Source: Oscillibacter sp. MSJ-31 (GTDB taxonomy: Bacteria > Bacillota > Clostridia > Oscillospirales > Oscillospiraceae). Taken from it: a stretch of 37,986 nt of DNA. The position numbers were made by a program, and so were the translations under genes. The notes under the pieces were generated by a model. The model ran no database searches. It saw only the letters and a program-made list of their open reading frames with translations, and was not told where the DNA came from. The DNA lies in assembly GCF_018918025.1 (NCBI RefSeq), contig NZ_JAHLPT010000022.1, positions 1-37,986 on the forward strand, read 5' to 3'. Below, piece after piece: positions 15,107-23,078 of the stretch; position 1 is the stretch's first letter; the number at the start of each line of letters is the position of its first letter.

Positions 15107-15749
15107 TTTGCTTGTCCTCCTGTTGTTTGTCAATGTAAGAATAAAGTGTATATTTTGAAATTCCGAAGTATTTGGCGACCTTGTCGCCGGACTTGGTGAC
15201 GAGGAATGCACCGCTCTGGCTCAAAAAGCCGATGGCGCGCATCTTGTCCTCCTTGTTCATCAGCGCCGCGGGCTTGCCCACGAGGGCGACCGACTGGGCG
15301 ATGAGCTCGTCGAGCACGTCGTTGACGTTGATGATCTTCTCCGGCTCCGTCTGCGTGCTGTCGCCCGCGGCGGTCAGCTCGCGCACGGCGCTCTCGACCA
15401 TCAGAAGCGAGGAGATGTCGTAGTTGATGCCGAGGATGGCCACGACCTTGCCGCCCTTGCCGCGAATGTACATCGTGGAGGACTTTAAGATCTTGCCGTC
15501 CGGCGTCTTGGTGAGGTAGCTGAGATGATCCATGGGCTGTGCGTCCGCGTTGCGCACCTGCTCCATCGCGACATGGGATGCGCCGTCGCCGACCTTGCGG
15601 CCCGTGACGTGCCCGTTCTCGATGATGACGATGGAATGCTCGGGATGCTTGGCAGCCACGTCGTGGACCACGACCTCGCAGCTGCTGCCGAACTGGGCAG
15701 CGATACCCTTGGCGATCTGCCGCAGAGCCTCCAGCTTTGACGCTTCTAT
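15099..15749 (-). CDS. YheO/DauR-type transcriptional regulator (PAS-like + C-terminal HTH), apparent ATA start
   Basis: A 216-residue regulator. The N-terminal YheO-type PAS domain shows 'CEVVVHD', 'HSIVIIENGHVTGRKVGD' and 'LGINYDISSL'. The C-terminal helix-turn-helix has 'SGDKVAKYFGISKYTLYSYID'. DauR-like regulators sense small metabolites and control amino-acid catabolic operons. No ATG, GTG or TTG gives a complete N-terminus. A strong GGGAGGAG site (15757-15764) sits 7 bases before an in-frame ATA at 15749, just after an in-frame TAA. The first standard candidate, GTG at 15671, would lose 26 conserved-looking residues. It is first in the operon with the two PLP enzymes and divergent from ygeY-ygeW, so it is the likely local regulator. 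Confidence 0.75.
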   Translation of the reverse strand: MEASKLEALRQIAKGIAAQFGSSCEVVVHDVAAKHPEHSIVIIENGHVTGRKVGDGASHVAMEQVRNADAQPMDHLSYLTKTPDGKILKSSTMYIRGKGGKVVAILGINYDISSLLMVESAVRELTAAGDSTQTEPEKIINVNDVLDELIAQSVALVGKPAALMNKEDKMRAIGFLSQSGAFLVTKSGDKVAKYFGISKYTLYSYIDKQQEDKQNG

Positions 15750-15785
15750 AGTTTATCTCCTCCCTTACGCTGTTTTCACGCTTAC

Positions 15786-15813
15786 ATCATACCATAGATA
15801 AAAGAAAAAGCAA
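15786..15813 (-). promoter_or_regulatory. Promoter of the regulator/PLP operon
   Basis: On the minus strand TTGCTT (15813-15808) and TATGAT (15791-15786) have a 16-bp spacer. The start lies about 30 bases before the regulator's ribosome site. Confidence 0.55.
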
Positions 15814-15854
15814 TCATTTTTTCAAAAAAATTTTCAGATTTGCAAATTTTTTGT

Positions 15855-15882
15855 TTGACTTTGCCGAAGCTTATGCTATGAT
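15855..15882 (+). promoter_or_regulatory. Promoter of ygeY-ygeW
   Basis: TTGACT (15855-15860) and TATGAT (15877-15882) have a 16-bp spacer, and TG-C before the -10 makes it extended. It is divergent from the regulator promoter, with very AT-rich DNA (15805-15855) between them, a natural place for regulator binding. Confidence 0.65.
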
Positions 15883-15949
15883 AGAGGCAGAATAAAAGGA
15901 AATGAAAAATACAATAGACAAATCTGAATTTATGTACGGAGGTTTTCTC

Positions 15950-17347
15950 ATGGATTTTGAAGCGATCAAAAAGGCTGCTCAAGGCTATCAGGCGGACATG
16001 ACCCGTTTCCTGCGCGACATGATCGCCATCCCCAGCGAGAGCTGCGAGGAAAAGGGCGTCGCCAACCGCATTGCCGAGGAAATGAAGAAGCTCGGCTACG
16101 ATAAGGTCGAGTTCGACAAGCTCGGCAACGTCATCGGCTGGATGGGCACGGGCGACAAGATCATCGCGCTCGACTCCCACATCGACACCGTCGGCATCGG
16201 CAACATCGAGAACTGGACCCACGACCCCTATCAGGGCTACGAGGACGAGAAGGTCATCTACGGCCGCGGCGGCTCCGACCAGGAGGGCGGCATGGCCTCC
16301 GCCACCTACGGCGCGAAGATCATGAAGGACCTCGGCCTCATCCCCGATGGCTACAAGATCATGGTCGTCGGCTCCGTGCAGGAGGAGGACTGCGACGGTA
16401 TGTGCTGGCAGTCCATCGTCAACGAATACTTCAAGGGCCCCGAGGACGCGCGCGACCAGATCGAGTTCGTCATCTCCACCGAGCCCACCGACGGCGGCAT
16501 CTACCGCGGTCACCGCGGCCGCATGGAGATCCGCGTCGATATGCACGGCGTCTCCTGCCACGGCTCCGCGCCCGAGCGCGGCGACAACGCCATTCACAAG
16601 ATGGCTGAGGTCCTGCTCAATGTCCGCGACCTCAACGAGAACGACGCCGGCGACGACAAGGAAGTCAAGGGCCTCGTGAAGATGCTCGACCCGAAGTACA
16701 ATCCCGAGCACTGGGAGGATGCCCGCTTTCTCGGCCGCGGCACCTGCACCACCAGCCAGATCTTCTACACCTCTCCCTCCCGCTGCGCTGTTGCGGACTC
16801 CTGCTCCATCTCCATCGACCGCCGCATGACCGCGGGCGAGACCTACCAGTCCTGCCTGAAGGAGATCGAGGATCTGCCCGCCTGCAAGAAGTACGCCAAG
16901 GACGTCAAGGTGTCCATGTATATGTATGACCGTCCGTCCTGGACCGGCCACGTCTATGAGACCGAAGCCTTCTTCCCCACCTGGATCAACAAGGAGACCG
17001 CGCCCCACGTTCAGGCGCTTGTCGACGCGCACCACGCTCTCTGGGGCACCGAGCGCATCGGCGCGGACGAGAAGGCCATGTCCACCCGCACCGGCCGTCC
17101 TCTGACCGACAAGTGGACCTTCTCCACCAACGGCGTTTCCATTCAGGGCCGCTACGGCATCCCCTGCGTCGGCTTCGGCCCCGGCGCCGAGTCTCAGGCC
17201 CACGCCCCCAACGAGATCACCTGGAAGCAGGACCTCGTCACCTGCGCCGCGCTCTACGCCGCCGTTCCGGGGCTCTATCACCCCGAGAACAAGGACGGCT
17301 CCGCCACCAGCTTCCGTCAGGAGCTGACGGGCAACGACATCAAGTAA
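15950..17347 (+). CDS. ygeY: YgeY-family M20 metallohydrolase
   Basis: A 465-residue M20 peptidase/deacylase-type hydrolase. Metal and catalytic motifs are visible: DSHIDT (His77, Asp79), [10 protein letters not shown] with the bridging Asp, 'QEEDCDG' with the catalytic Glu pair, and 'STEPTDGG'. '[13 protein letters not shown]' marks the dimerisation domain. It is named in databases as a 'selenium metabolism-linked hydrolase', but its neighbours point to removal of carbamoyl or amide groups from a ureido acid in purine breakdown, passing product to YgeW. It is longer than E. coli YgeY (about 400). The start at 15950 follows GGAGG; an earlier in-frame ATG (15902) lacks a site. Confidence 0.87.
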   Translation: MDFEAIKKAAQGYQADMTRFLRDMIAIPSESCEEKGVANRIAEEMKKLGYDKVEFDKLGNVIGWMGTGDKIIALDSHIDTVGIGNIENWTHDPYQGYEDEKVIYGRGGSDQEGGMASATYGAKIMKDLGLIPDGYKIMVVGSVQEEDCDGMCWQSIVNEYFKGPEDARDQIEFVISTEPTDGGIYRGHRGRMEIRVDMHGVSCHGSAPERGDNAIHKMAEVLLNVRDLNENDAGDDKEVKGLVKMLDPKYNPEHWEDARFLGRGTCTTSQIFYTSPSRCAVADSCSISIDRRMTAGETYQSCLKEIEDLPACKKYAKDVKVSMYMYDRPSWTGHVYETEAFFPTWINKETAPHVQALVDAHHALWGTERIGADEKAMSTRTGRPLTDKWTFSTNGVSIQGRYGIPCVGFGPGAESQAHAPNEITWKQDLVTCAALYAAVPGLYHPENKDGSATSFRQELTGNDIK

Positions 17348-17391
17348 ACCGCCAACAAGCGATACAAAAAAGATAAAGGAGAATCATCACC

Positions 17392-18585
17392 ATGAGCAAG
17401 ACTGTCGAACTGGCGCGTCATCTCGAAACGCTCCACATCAACAATATGTACAAGAACGACTTCTACTGGACCTGGGACAAGACCGACGAGGAGATCGACG
17501 CGGTCTTCACCGTGGCGGACGCCCTGCGCGACCTGCGCGAGCGCAACAAGAACACCAAGGTGTTCAACTCCGGCCTCGGCATCTCCATCTTCCGCGACAA
17601 TTCCACCCGTACCCGCTTCTCCTTCGCCTCTGCCTGCAACCTCCTCGGTCTTGAGGAGCAGGTGCTCGACGAGAAGGTGAGCCAGATCGCTCACGGCGAG
17701 ACCGTGCGCGAGACCGCCAACATGGTCTCCTTCATGGCTGACGTCATCGGCATCCGCGACGATATGTTCATCGGCGAGGGCCACAAGTATCAGAAGACCT
17801 TCATCGACGCGCTCGAAGAGGGCTACCGCGACGGTATCCTCGAGCAGCGCCCGACGCTCGTCAACCTCCAGTGCGACGTCGACCATCCCACCCAGTGCAT
17901 GGCCGATATGCTCCACATCATTCACTACTTCGGCGGCGTGGAGAACCTCAAGGGCAAGAAGGTCGCCATGACCTGGGCCTATTCCCCCAGCTACGGCAAG
18001 CCCCTGTCCGTCCCGCAGGGCGTCATTGGCCTGTTCACCCGCTTCGGCATGGACGTCACTCTCGCCCATCCCGAGGGCTATGAGGTCATGCCCGAGGTCG
18101 AGGAGATCGCCAAGAAGAACGCGGCGGCCACCGGCGGCAGCTTCAAGAAGTGCAACGACATGAAGGAAGCCTTCCGGGACGCCGACATCGTTTATCCCAA
18201 GTCCTGGGCTCCGTTCAAGGCCATGGAGGAGCGCACCAAGCTCTATCAGAAGGGCGACAAGGCCGGCATCGACGCGCTGGAGAAGAAGCTCCTCGCGCAG
18301 AATGCCGAGCACAAGGATTGGGCCTGCACCGAAGAGATGATGAAGCTCACGAAGGACGGCAAGGCGCTCTATCTGCACTGCCTGCCCGCCGACATTTCCG
18401 GTCTTTCCTGCCCCGAGGGCGAGGTCGACAACTCCGTGTTCGACCGCTACATCGTTCCTCTGTACAAGCAGGCCTCCTACAAGCCCTACATCATCGCCGC
18501 GATGATCTTCCTCGCACAGGTCAAGGATCCCGTCCGCGCTCTCATGGAGATGGACAAGTCCGACGCCGAGCGCAAGATGTTCTAA
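17392..18585 (+). CDS. ygeW: Knotted carbamoyltransferase YgeW
   Basis: A 397-residue member of the aspartate/ornithine carbamoyltransferase family, the same length as E. coli YgeW. The carbamoyl-phosphate loop is 'FRDNSTRTRFSF' (STRTR at 71-75) and the 'HCLPAD' motif is at 329-334. The insert around 'YSPSYGKPLSVPQG' fits the knotted YgeW subgroup. In catabolic clusters it would run in the phosphorolytic direction, releasing carbamoyl phosphate from a carbamoyl amino acid for carbamate kinase. It lies 44 bases after ygeY with its own AAGGAG, and a terminator follows. Confidence 0.9.
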   Translation: MSKTVELARHLETLHINNMYKNDFYWTWDKTDEEIDAVFTVADALRDLRERNKNTKVFNSGLGISIFRDNSTRTRFSFASACNLLGLEEQVLDEKVSQIAHGETVRETANMVSFMADVIGIRDDMFIGEGHKYQKTFIDALEEGYRDGILEQRPTLVNLQCDVDHPTQCMADMLHIIHYFGGVENLKGKKVAMTWAYSPSYGKPLSVPQGVIGLFTRFGMDVTLAHPEGYEVMPEVEEIAKKNAAATGGSFKKCNDMKEAFRDADIVYPKSWAPFKAMEERTKLYQKGDKAGIDALEKKLLAQNAEHKDWACTEEMMKLTKDGKALYLHCLPADISGLSCPEGEVDNSVFDRYIVPLYKQASYKPYIIAAMIFLAQVKDPVRALMEMDKSDAERKMF

Positions 18586-18602
18586 GAGACCGCGCACAAC
18601 TG

Positions 18603-18629
18603 AAAAGGGCGGCTTCTGCCGCCCTTTTT
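18603..18629 (+). terminator. Terminator of ygeY-ygeW
   Basis: GGGCGGC (18607-18613) pairs with GCCGCCC (18618-18624), with A-tract and TTTTT flanks. Confidence 0.88.
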
Positions 18630-18709
18630 CTTCGGCCGCTTCACTCAGGAAAGCGGTAAAATACAAGAAAAATCACAGGAAATGTCTCGCAGTCTCGTGC
18701 AGCATTGCC

Positions 18710-18715
18710 TATAAT
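18710..18715 (+). promoter_or_regulatory. Probable -10 of the carbamate kinase gene
   Basis: TATAAT at 18710-18715 is a perfect -10. The matching -35 position is poor, which suggests activator dependence or a weak promoter. The leader to the start codon is about 70 nt and contains a small hairpin (TTCGG/CCGAA). Confidence 0.4.
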
Positions 18716-18792
18716 ATAGGCGGAAAGCAACGGAAATTCGGCCATTGCGCCGACCGAACGGTTCAAATTTATTTTTAAGGAGATATATCACC

Positions 18793-19728
18793 ATGGGTAA
18801 ACGCATCGTCATTGCGCTCGGCGGCAACGCGCTGGGCAACACCCCCTATGAGCAGCTCGCTCTCGTCACCGAGACCGCCAAGCCCATCGTCGACCTGATC
18901 GCGCAGGGCAACGAGGTCATCATCGCTCACGGCAACGGTCCCCAGGTCGGCATGATCAACCTCGGCATGGCCACCGCCGCCGAGGCCAAGGCCATCAAGT
19001 CCGATATGCCCTTCCCCGAGTGCGGCGCCATGAGCCAGGGCTACATCGGCTATCACCTCCAGAACGCCATCGGCAACGAGCTCGCCTCCCGCGGCATGGC
19101 CAAGGACGTCGCCACCGTCGTCACGCAGGTGCTCGTGGACGAGGCCGACCCCGCCTTCCAGCATCCCACCAAGCCCGTCGGTGCGTTCTATGATAAGGAG
19201 ACCGCCGACCGCATCGCCGCCGAGAAGGGCTACACCATGGTCGAGGACGCCGGCCGCGGCTACCGTCAGGTCGTTCCCTCCCCCAAGCCCATCGACGTCA
19301 TCGAAAAGAACACCGTCAAGGCGCTCGTTGACAACGGCACCGTCGTCATCACCGTCGGCGGCGGCGGCATCCCCGTTGTGCGTAAGGACGGCAAGCTCTA
19401 CGGCACGCCCGCCGTCATCGACAAGGACTTTGCCTCCGCCAAGCTCGCCGAGCTGCTCGACGCCGATATGCTCGTCATCCTGACCGCGGTCGAGAAGGTC
19501 GCCATCAACTTCGGCAAGCCCGACCAGAAGGGTCTTGACGATCTCACCCCCGCCGATGCCCGCAAGTACATCGAGGAGAAGCAGTTCGCGCCCGGCTCCA
19601 TGCTGCCCAAGGTGCAGGCCGCTCTGTCCTTCGCCGAGTCCAAGCCCGGCCGCGTTGCCCTCATCACCCTGCTCGAGAAGGCCGCCGACGGCATCTCCGG
19701 CAAGACCGGCACCCGCGTCCACCAGTAA
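18793..19728 (+). CDS. arcC: Carbamate kinase
   Basis: A 311-residue amino-acid-kinase family enzyme. Motifs are 'VIALGGNALG' at the N-terminus, 'AHGNGPQVG', 'ECGAMSQGYIGYHLQNA', 'TVGGGGIPVV' and 'ILTAVEKVAINFGKP'. It makes ATP from carbamoyl phosphate and ADP, giving ammonia and CO2 as the final products. Placed directly after ygeW, it probably forms the energy-yielding end of purine breakdown, the counterpart of E. coli YqeA. No arcA or arcB is nearby, so an arginine deiminase role is unlikely. The start follows AAGGAG (about 18777); the upstream ATG in frame is in the leader. Confidence 0.92.
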   Translation: MGKRIVIALGGNALGNTPYEQLALVTETAKPIVDLIAQGNEVIIAHGNGPQVGMINLGMATAAEAKAIKSDMPFPECGAMSQGYIGYHLQNAIGNELASRGMAKDVATVVTQVLVDEADPAFQHPTKPVGAFYDKETADRIAAEKGYTMVEDAGRGYRQVVPSPKPIDVIEKNTVKALVDNGTVVITVGGGGIPVVRKDGKLYGTPAVIDKDFASAKLAELLDADMLVILTAVEKVAINFGKPDQKGLDDLTPADARKYIEEKQFAPGSMLPKVQAALSFAESKPGRVALITLLEKAADGISGKTGTRVHQ

Positions 19729-19770
19729 GAGCGGTTCGGATAAATTCCCAAACGTTCCGTACAACTTATA

Positions 19771-19812
19771 CAAAAGGTTTGCCCGCAAGGGCAAACCTTT
19801 TGTTTGCTTTTT
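19771..19812 (+). terminator. Terminator of the carbamate kinase gene
   Basis: A 14-bp perfect stem (19771-19784 with 19789-19802) around GCAA, followed by TTTGCTTTTT. Confidence 0.9.
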
Positions 19813-19899
19813 CAGTCCTTTTTCCGCTTTTTCGCCGCTTTCGCTAAAAATTTTTCAGCAACTTTGGTTATGTTTTCAATTCTTTTTTTCGTTTGCCCG

Positions 19900-19928
19900 T
19901 TGCGTTTTGCTTGAAAATTTTGTATGAT
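19900..19928 (+). promoter_or_regulatory. Promoter of the BMP lipoprotein gene
   Basis: TTGCGT (19900-19905) and TATGAT (19923-19928) have a 17-bp spacer, about 58 bases before the start codon. Confidence 0.55.
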
Positions 19929-19985
19929 ACTGTTCAAAGGTATTGTCCCAAGGGGCATACCAATTTTTAAGGAGGATTTATCCAA

Positions 19986-21236
19986 ATGAAGAAGCTTCTT
20001 GCGATCCTGCTCTCCGTCATCATGGTGCTGTCTCTCGTTGCCTGCGGCAATAAGACTCAGGGCGAGACTCCCAGCAATGACGATCAGCAGCAGAACACCG
20101 AAACCGAGACCAAGACCATCAAGGTCGGCCTGATCTGCATCGGCGACGAGAACGACCAGGGCTACACCTACAACTTCATCCGCGGCAAGGAATCCGCCAC
20201 CGAGGCGCTCGCCGCCAAGGGCATCAATGTTGACTGGGTCGTCAAGTACAACATCGGCGAAGACTCCACCTGCGAGGACGCCAACATCGAGCTGGCCGAA
20301 GAGGGCTGCGAGCTCATCTTCAACAACTCCTACGGCTTCGAGCCCTTCATGCTCAAGGTCGCTCCCGACTATCCCGAGATCCAGTTCGTCGGTTGCACCA
20401 ACCAGGGCTCCTGGAACGATGGCCTCGACAACACCCACAACGCCTTCGCCAACATCTATGAAGGCCGTTACCTCGCCGGCGTCGCTGCTGGTATGAAGCT
20501 CCAGCAGCTCATCGACGAAGGCACCATCAAGCCCGAAGAGGCCGTCATCGGCTACGTCGGCGCGTTCTCCTTCGCCGAAGTCATCTCCGGTATGACCTCC
20601 TACTTCCTGGGCGCCCGCTCCGTCTGCCCGAGCGTGACCATGAAGGTCCAGTTCGTCGGCTCCTGGTCTGACGCTACCGAAGAGTCCAACGCCGCCTCCG
20701 CTCTGTGCGACCTCGGCTGCAAGCTCATCTCCCAGCACTCCGACAACACCACCCCCGCCACCATGGCGCAGTCCAAGGGCGCGTTCCACACCGGCTACAA
20801 TAACGACATGACCGGCGTTGCTCCCGATGCCTCCATCATCGGCTGCCGCATCGACTGGACGAACTACTTCGTCTATGCCATCGAGAGCGTTGCCAACGGC
20901 CAGGAATTCGATCAGGATTACTGCTACGGCTATGATCACGGCGACGTCGTCCTGACCGAGCTCAACGAAAAGATCGCCGCCCCCGGCACCGCTGAGAAGC
21001 TCGCCGAGGTCGAGGCCGGTCTGGCTGACGGCTCCATCAAGGTCTTCGACACCTCCACCTTCACCGTGGAGGGCGAGACCCTGACCTCCGCCTTCGCTCT
21101 GGATACCGACGGCGACTTCACCCCCGACTCCGAGGAAGCCGTGTTCGACGGTGCCTTCCACGAGTCCTACTTCCAGTCCGCTCCTTACTTCGCCATCAAG
21201 ATCGACGGCATCGAGTGGCTCAACTCCGCGTTCTAA
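19986..21236 (+). CDS. BMP-family (PnrA-like) nucleoside-binding lipoprotein
   Basis: A 416-residue exported substrate-binding protein. A lipoprotein signal ends 'LSLVAC', with the lipidated Cys at residue 20, followed by a disordered Asn/Gln/Thr/Glu linker. The mature part has the BMP/PnrA pattern: 'IKVGLICIGDENDQGYTYNF', 'IFNNSYGFEPFMLKVAPDYP' and 'ISQHSDNTTPATMA'. BMP proteins typically bind purine nucleosides. It would hand substrate to the ABC importer encoded downstream. It has its own promoter and is closed by a terminator, so it can be expressed more highly than the membrane parts, as is usual for binding proteins. AAGGAGG precedes the start. Confidence 0.9.
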   Translation: MKKLLAILLSVIMVLSLVACGNKTQGETPSNDDQQQNTETETKTIKVGLICIGDENDQGYTYNFIRGKESATEALAAKGINVDWVVKYNIGEDSTCEDANIELAEEGCELIFNNSYGFEPFMLKVAPDYPEIQFVGCTNQGSWNDGLDNTHNAFANIYEGRYLAGVAAGMKLQQLIDEGTIKPEEAVIGYVGAFSFAEVISGMTSYFLGARSVCPSVTMKVQFVGSWSDATEESNAASALCDLGCKLISQHSDNTTPATMAQSKGAFHTGYNNDMTGVAPDASIIGCRIDWTNYFVYAIESVANGQEFDQDYCYGYDHGDVVLTELNEKIAAPGTAEKLAEVEAGLADGSIKVFDTSTFTVEGETLTSAFALDTDGDFTPDSEEAVFDGAFHESYFQSAPYFAIKIDGIEWLNSAF

Positions 21237-21251
21237 GATATCCCTTACATC

Positions 21252-21285
21252 AAAGGAAGCCGCCTGCGGGCGGCTTCCTTTTTTC
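21252..21285 (+). terminator. Terminator of the BMP lipoprotein gene
   Basis: AAAGGAAGCCGCC (21252-21264) pairs with GGCGGCTTCCTTT (21269-21281), ending in a run of Ts. Confidence 0.9.
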
Positions 21286-21380
21286 ACTTTTTACTGAAAA
21301 TTTTTTAGGGAATCAAACTTTTTGTGGATTATTCCGGTTTTTTCTTCCGATTTTTGACGGATTCGACGATAGCTTTTCCA

Positions 21381-21409
21381 TTTACATCATGCTTGAATTA
21401 TGTTAGTAT
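21381..21409 (+). promoter_or_regulatory. Promoter of the ABC importer operon
   Basis: TTTACA (21381-21386) and TAGTAT (21404-21409) have a 17-bp spacer. The start would be near 21416, giving a leader of about 115 nt. Confidence 0.5.
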
Positions 21410-21415
21410 AGGTAT

Positions 21416-21530
21416 TGAATAATCAGCAATTATCGGAGATGCAGTCCCCCTCTCCGGTAAGGTGGCTGCAGCCTGATCCCGACCGCCGGTCTCCCCGCCG
21501 GCCGGGTTCGAAAGAAAGGATGACAGGACC
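21416..21530 (+). promoter_or_regulatory. Structured 5' leader of the ABC importer operon
   Basis: Two stems are visible. TGCAGTC near 21439 pairs with GGCTGCA near 21463. A GC-rich stem, CCCG plus GCCGG pairing with CCGGC plus CGGG around a C-rich loop, spans about 21478-21506. It is much more GC-rich than the promoter region before it. No terminator T-run follows; the ribosome site and a TTG start come next, so any control would more likely be at translation. No known riboswitch class is recognised. Confidence 0.35.
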
Positions 21531-23078
21531 TTGGACAACAATTGTGCAGTTGAACTCAGACACATTACCAAGCGCTTTGGCAAGGTCGTCGCAAACGACA
21601 GCATCGACCTGACCATCAACCGGGGCGAGATCCTTTCCCTGCTCGGTGAAAACGGCAGCGGAAAGACGACGCTGATGAATATGCTCGCCGGCATCTACTT
21701 CCCCGACGAGGGCGAAATCTATGTCAACGGCGTGCTCACCTCCATCCGCTCGCCGAAGGATGCCTTCGACAACCACATCGGCATGATCCACCAGCACTAC
21801 AAGCTCGTGGACGTGTTTACTGCGGCGGAGAACATCGTCCTCGGTCTCGACGAGCCGGGCAAGCTGGACATCAAGGCCGCCAACGCCAAGGTCAAGGAAA
21901 TCTGCGACCGCTACGGCTTCGACATCGACCCGACCAAGAAGATCTACGATATGTCCGTCTCCCAGAAGCAGACGGTCGAGATCGTCAAGGTCCTCTACCG
22001 CGGCGCGGACACGCTCATCCTCGACGAGCCCACCGCCGTCCTCACCCCGCAGGAGACCGAAAAGCTCTTCAATGTGCTGCGCAATATGCGCGCCGACGGC
22101 AAGGCCATCGTCATCATTACCCACAAGCTGCACGAGGTCATGTCCCTGTCGGACAAGGTCGCGGTGCTGCGTAAGGGCCAGTACATCGGCACGGTCAATA
22201 CGAGCGAGACCAACCCGCAGGCGCTGACCGATATGATGGTCGGCCACGCGGTCACGCTCAACATCGACCGTCCGCGCTATGAGAATCCCGTCCCGCGCCT
22301 GACGCTGCAGGACGTCACCTGCTACGACAATGAGGGCGTCGTCCGCCTCGACCACGTCTCTTTCACCGCCATGGGCGGTGAGATCCTCGGCGTGGCGGGC
22401 ATTGCCGGCAGCGGTCAGCGCGAGCTGCTCGAGTCCATCGCCGGCCTCTATCCCGTCGCCGAGGGCAGCAGCATCCGCTACACGCCCGAGGGCGCTCCGG
22501 AGTCCGAGCTGGTCGGCAAAACGCCGATGCAGATCAAAAAGTCCGGCGTCGCGCTTGCCTTCGTCCCTGAGGACCGTCTCGGCATGGGCCTCGTCGGCTC
22601 GATGGGCATGACCGGCAACATGATGCTCCGTTCCTGGAAGAAGGGCAAGGGCGTGTTCGTCAACCGCAAGGATCCGAACGAGCTTGCCATGAACATCTGG
22701 AAGGAGCTGGAGGTCGTCACCCCCAGCACCGAGTTCCCCGTCCGCCGTATGTCCGGCGGCAACGTGCAGAAGGTGCTCGTCGGCCGCGAGATCGCGTCCG
22801 CGCCGAACGTGCTGATGTCCGCCTACGCCGTGCGCGGTCTGGACATCAACACCTCCTACACCATCTACAACCTTATGACCGAGCAGAAGATGAAGGGCGT
22901 CGCCGTCATCTTCGTCGGCGAGGATCTGGACGTTCTGCTTGAGCTGTGCGACCGCATCCTCGTGCTCTGCGGCGGTAAGGTCAGCGGCATCGTCGACGCC
23001 CGCACCGCCACCAAGGAAGAGATCGGCCTGATGATGACCCGCGTCGGCGGCGGAAAGGAGGAAGCGGTCCATGCATAA
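21531..23078 (+). CDS. Nucleoside-type ABC importer, dual ATP-binding protein
   Basis: A 515-residue protein with two ATPase domains, like YufO/NupO and RbsA. Domain 1 has a full Walker A (LGENGSGKTTLMN), a signature reading 'MSVSQKQ', and Walker B 'LILDEPTAVLTPQE'. Domain 2 has the degenerate Walker A 'GIAGSGQRELL', the signature 'MSGGNVQK', and 'LMSAYAVRGLD' in place of a standard Walker B. Asymmetric domains of this kind are normal in the family. It powers the two permeases that follow and would serve the BMP lipoprotein. The start is a TTG at 21531 with AAAGGA 10 bases upstream; no ATG is available before domain 1. Confidence 0.88.
   Translation: MDNNCAVELRHITKRFGKVVANDSIDLTINRGEILSLLGENGSGKTTLMNMLAGIYFPDEGEIYVNGVLTSIRSPKDAFDNHIGMIHQHYKLVDVFTAAENIVLGLDEPGKLDIKAANAKVKEICDRYGFDIDPTKKIYDMSVSQKQTVEIVKVLYRGADTLILDEPTAVLTPQETEKLFNVLRNMRADGKAIVIITHKLHEVMSLSDKVAVLRKGQYIGTVNTSETNPQALTDMMVGHAVTLNIDRPRYENPVPRLTLQDVTCYDNEGVVRLDHVSFTAMGGEILGVAGIAGSGQRELLESIAGLYPVAEGSSIRYTPEGAPESELVGKTPMQIKKSGVALAFVPEDRLGMGLVGSMGMTGNMMLRSWKKGKGVFVNRKDPNELAMNIWKELEVVTPSTEFPVRRMSGGNVQKVLVGREIASAPNVLMSAYAVRGLDINTSYTIYNLMTEQKMKGVAVIFVGEDLDVLLELCDRILVLCGGKVSGIVDARTATKEEIGLMMTRVGGGKEEAVHA

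Noticed and set aside
17392-19728. ygeW and carbamate kinase as an arginine deiminase pathway
   Set aside because: No arcA, and the carbamoyltransferase has features of YgeW rather than ornithine carbamoyltransferase; the neighbours are purine genes.
21531-23078. Unusual ATPase motifs taken as loss of function
   Set aside because: The asymmetric second domain with an incomplete Walker A and B is normal for the RbsA/NupO-type dual ATPases; the first domain has complete Walker motifs.
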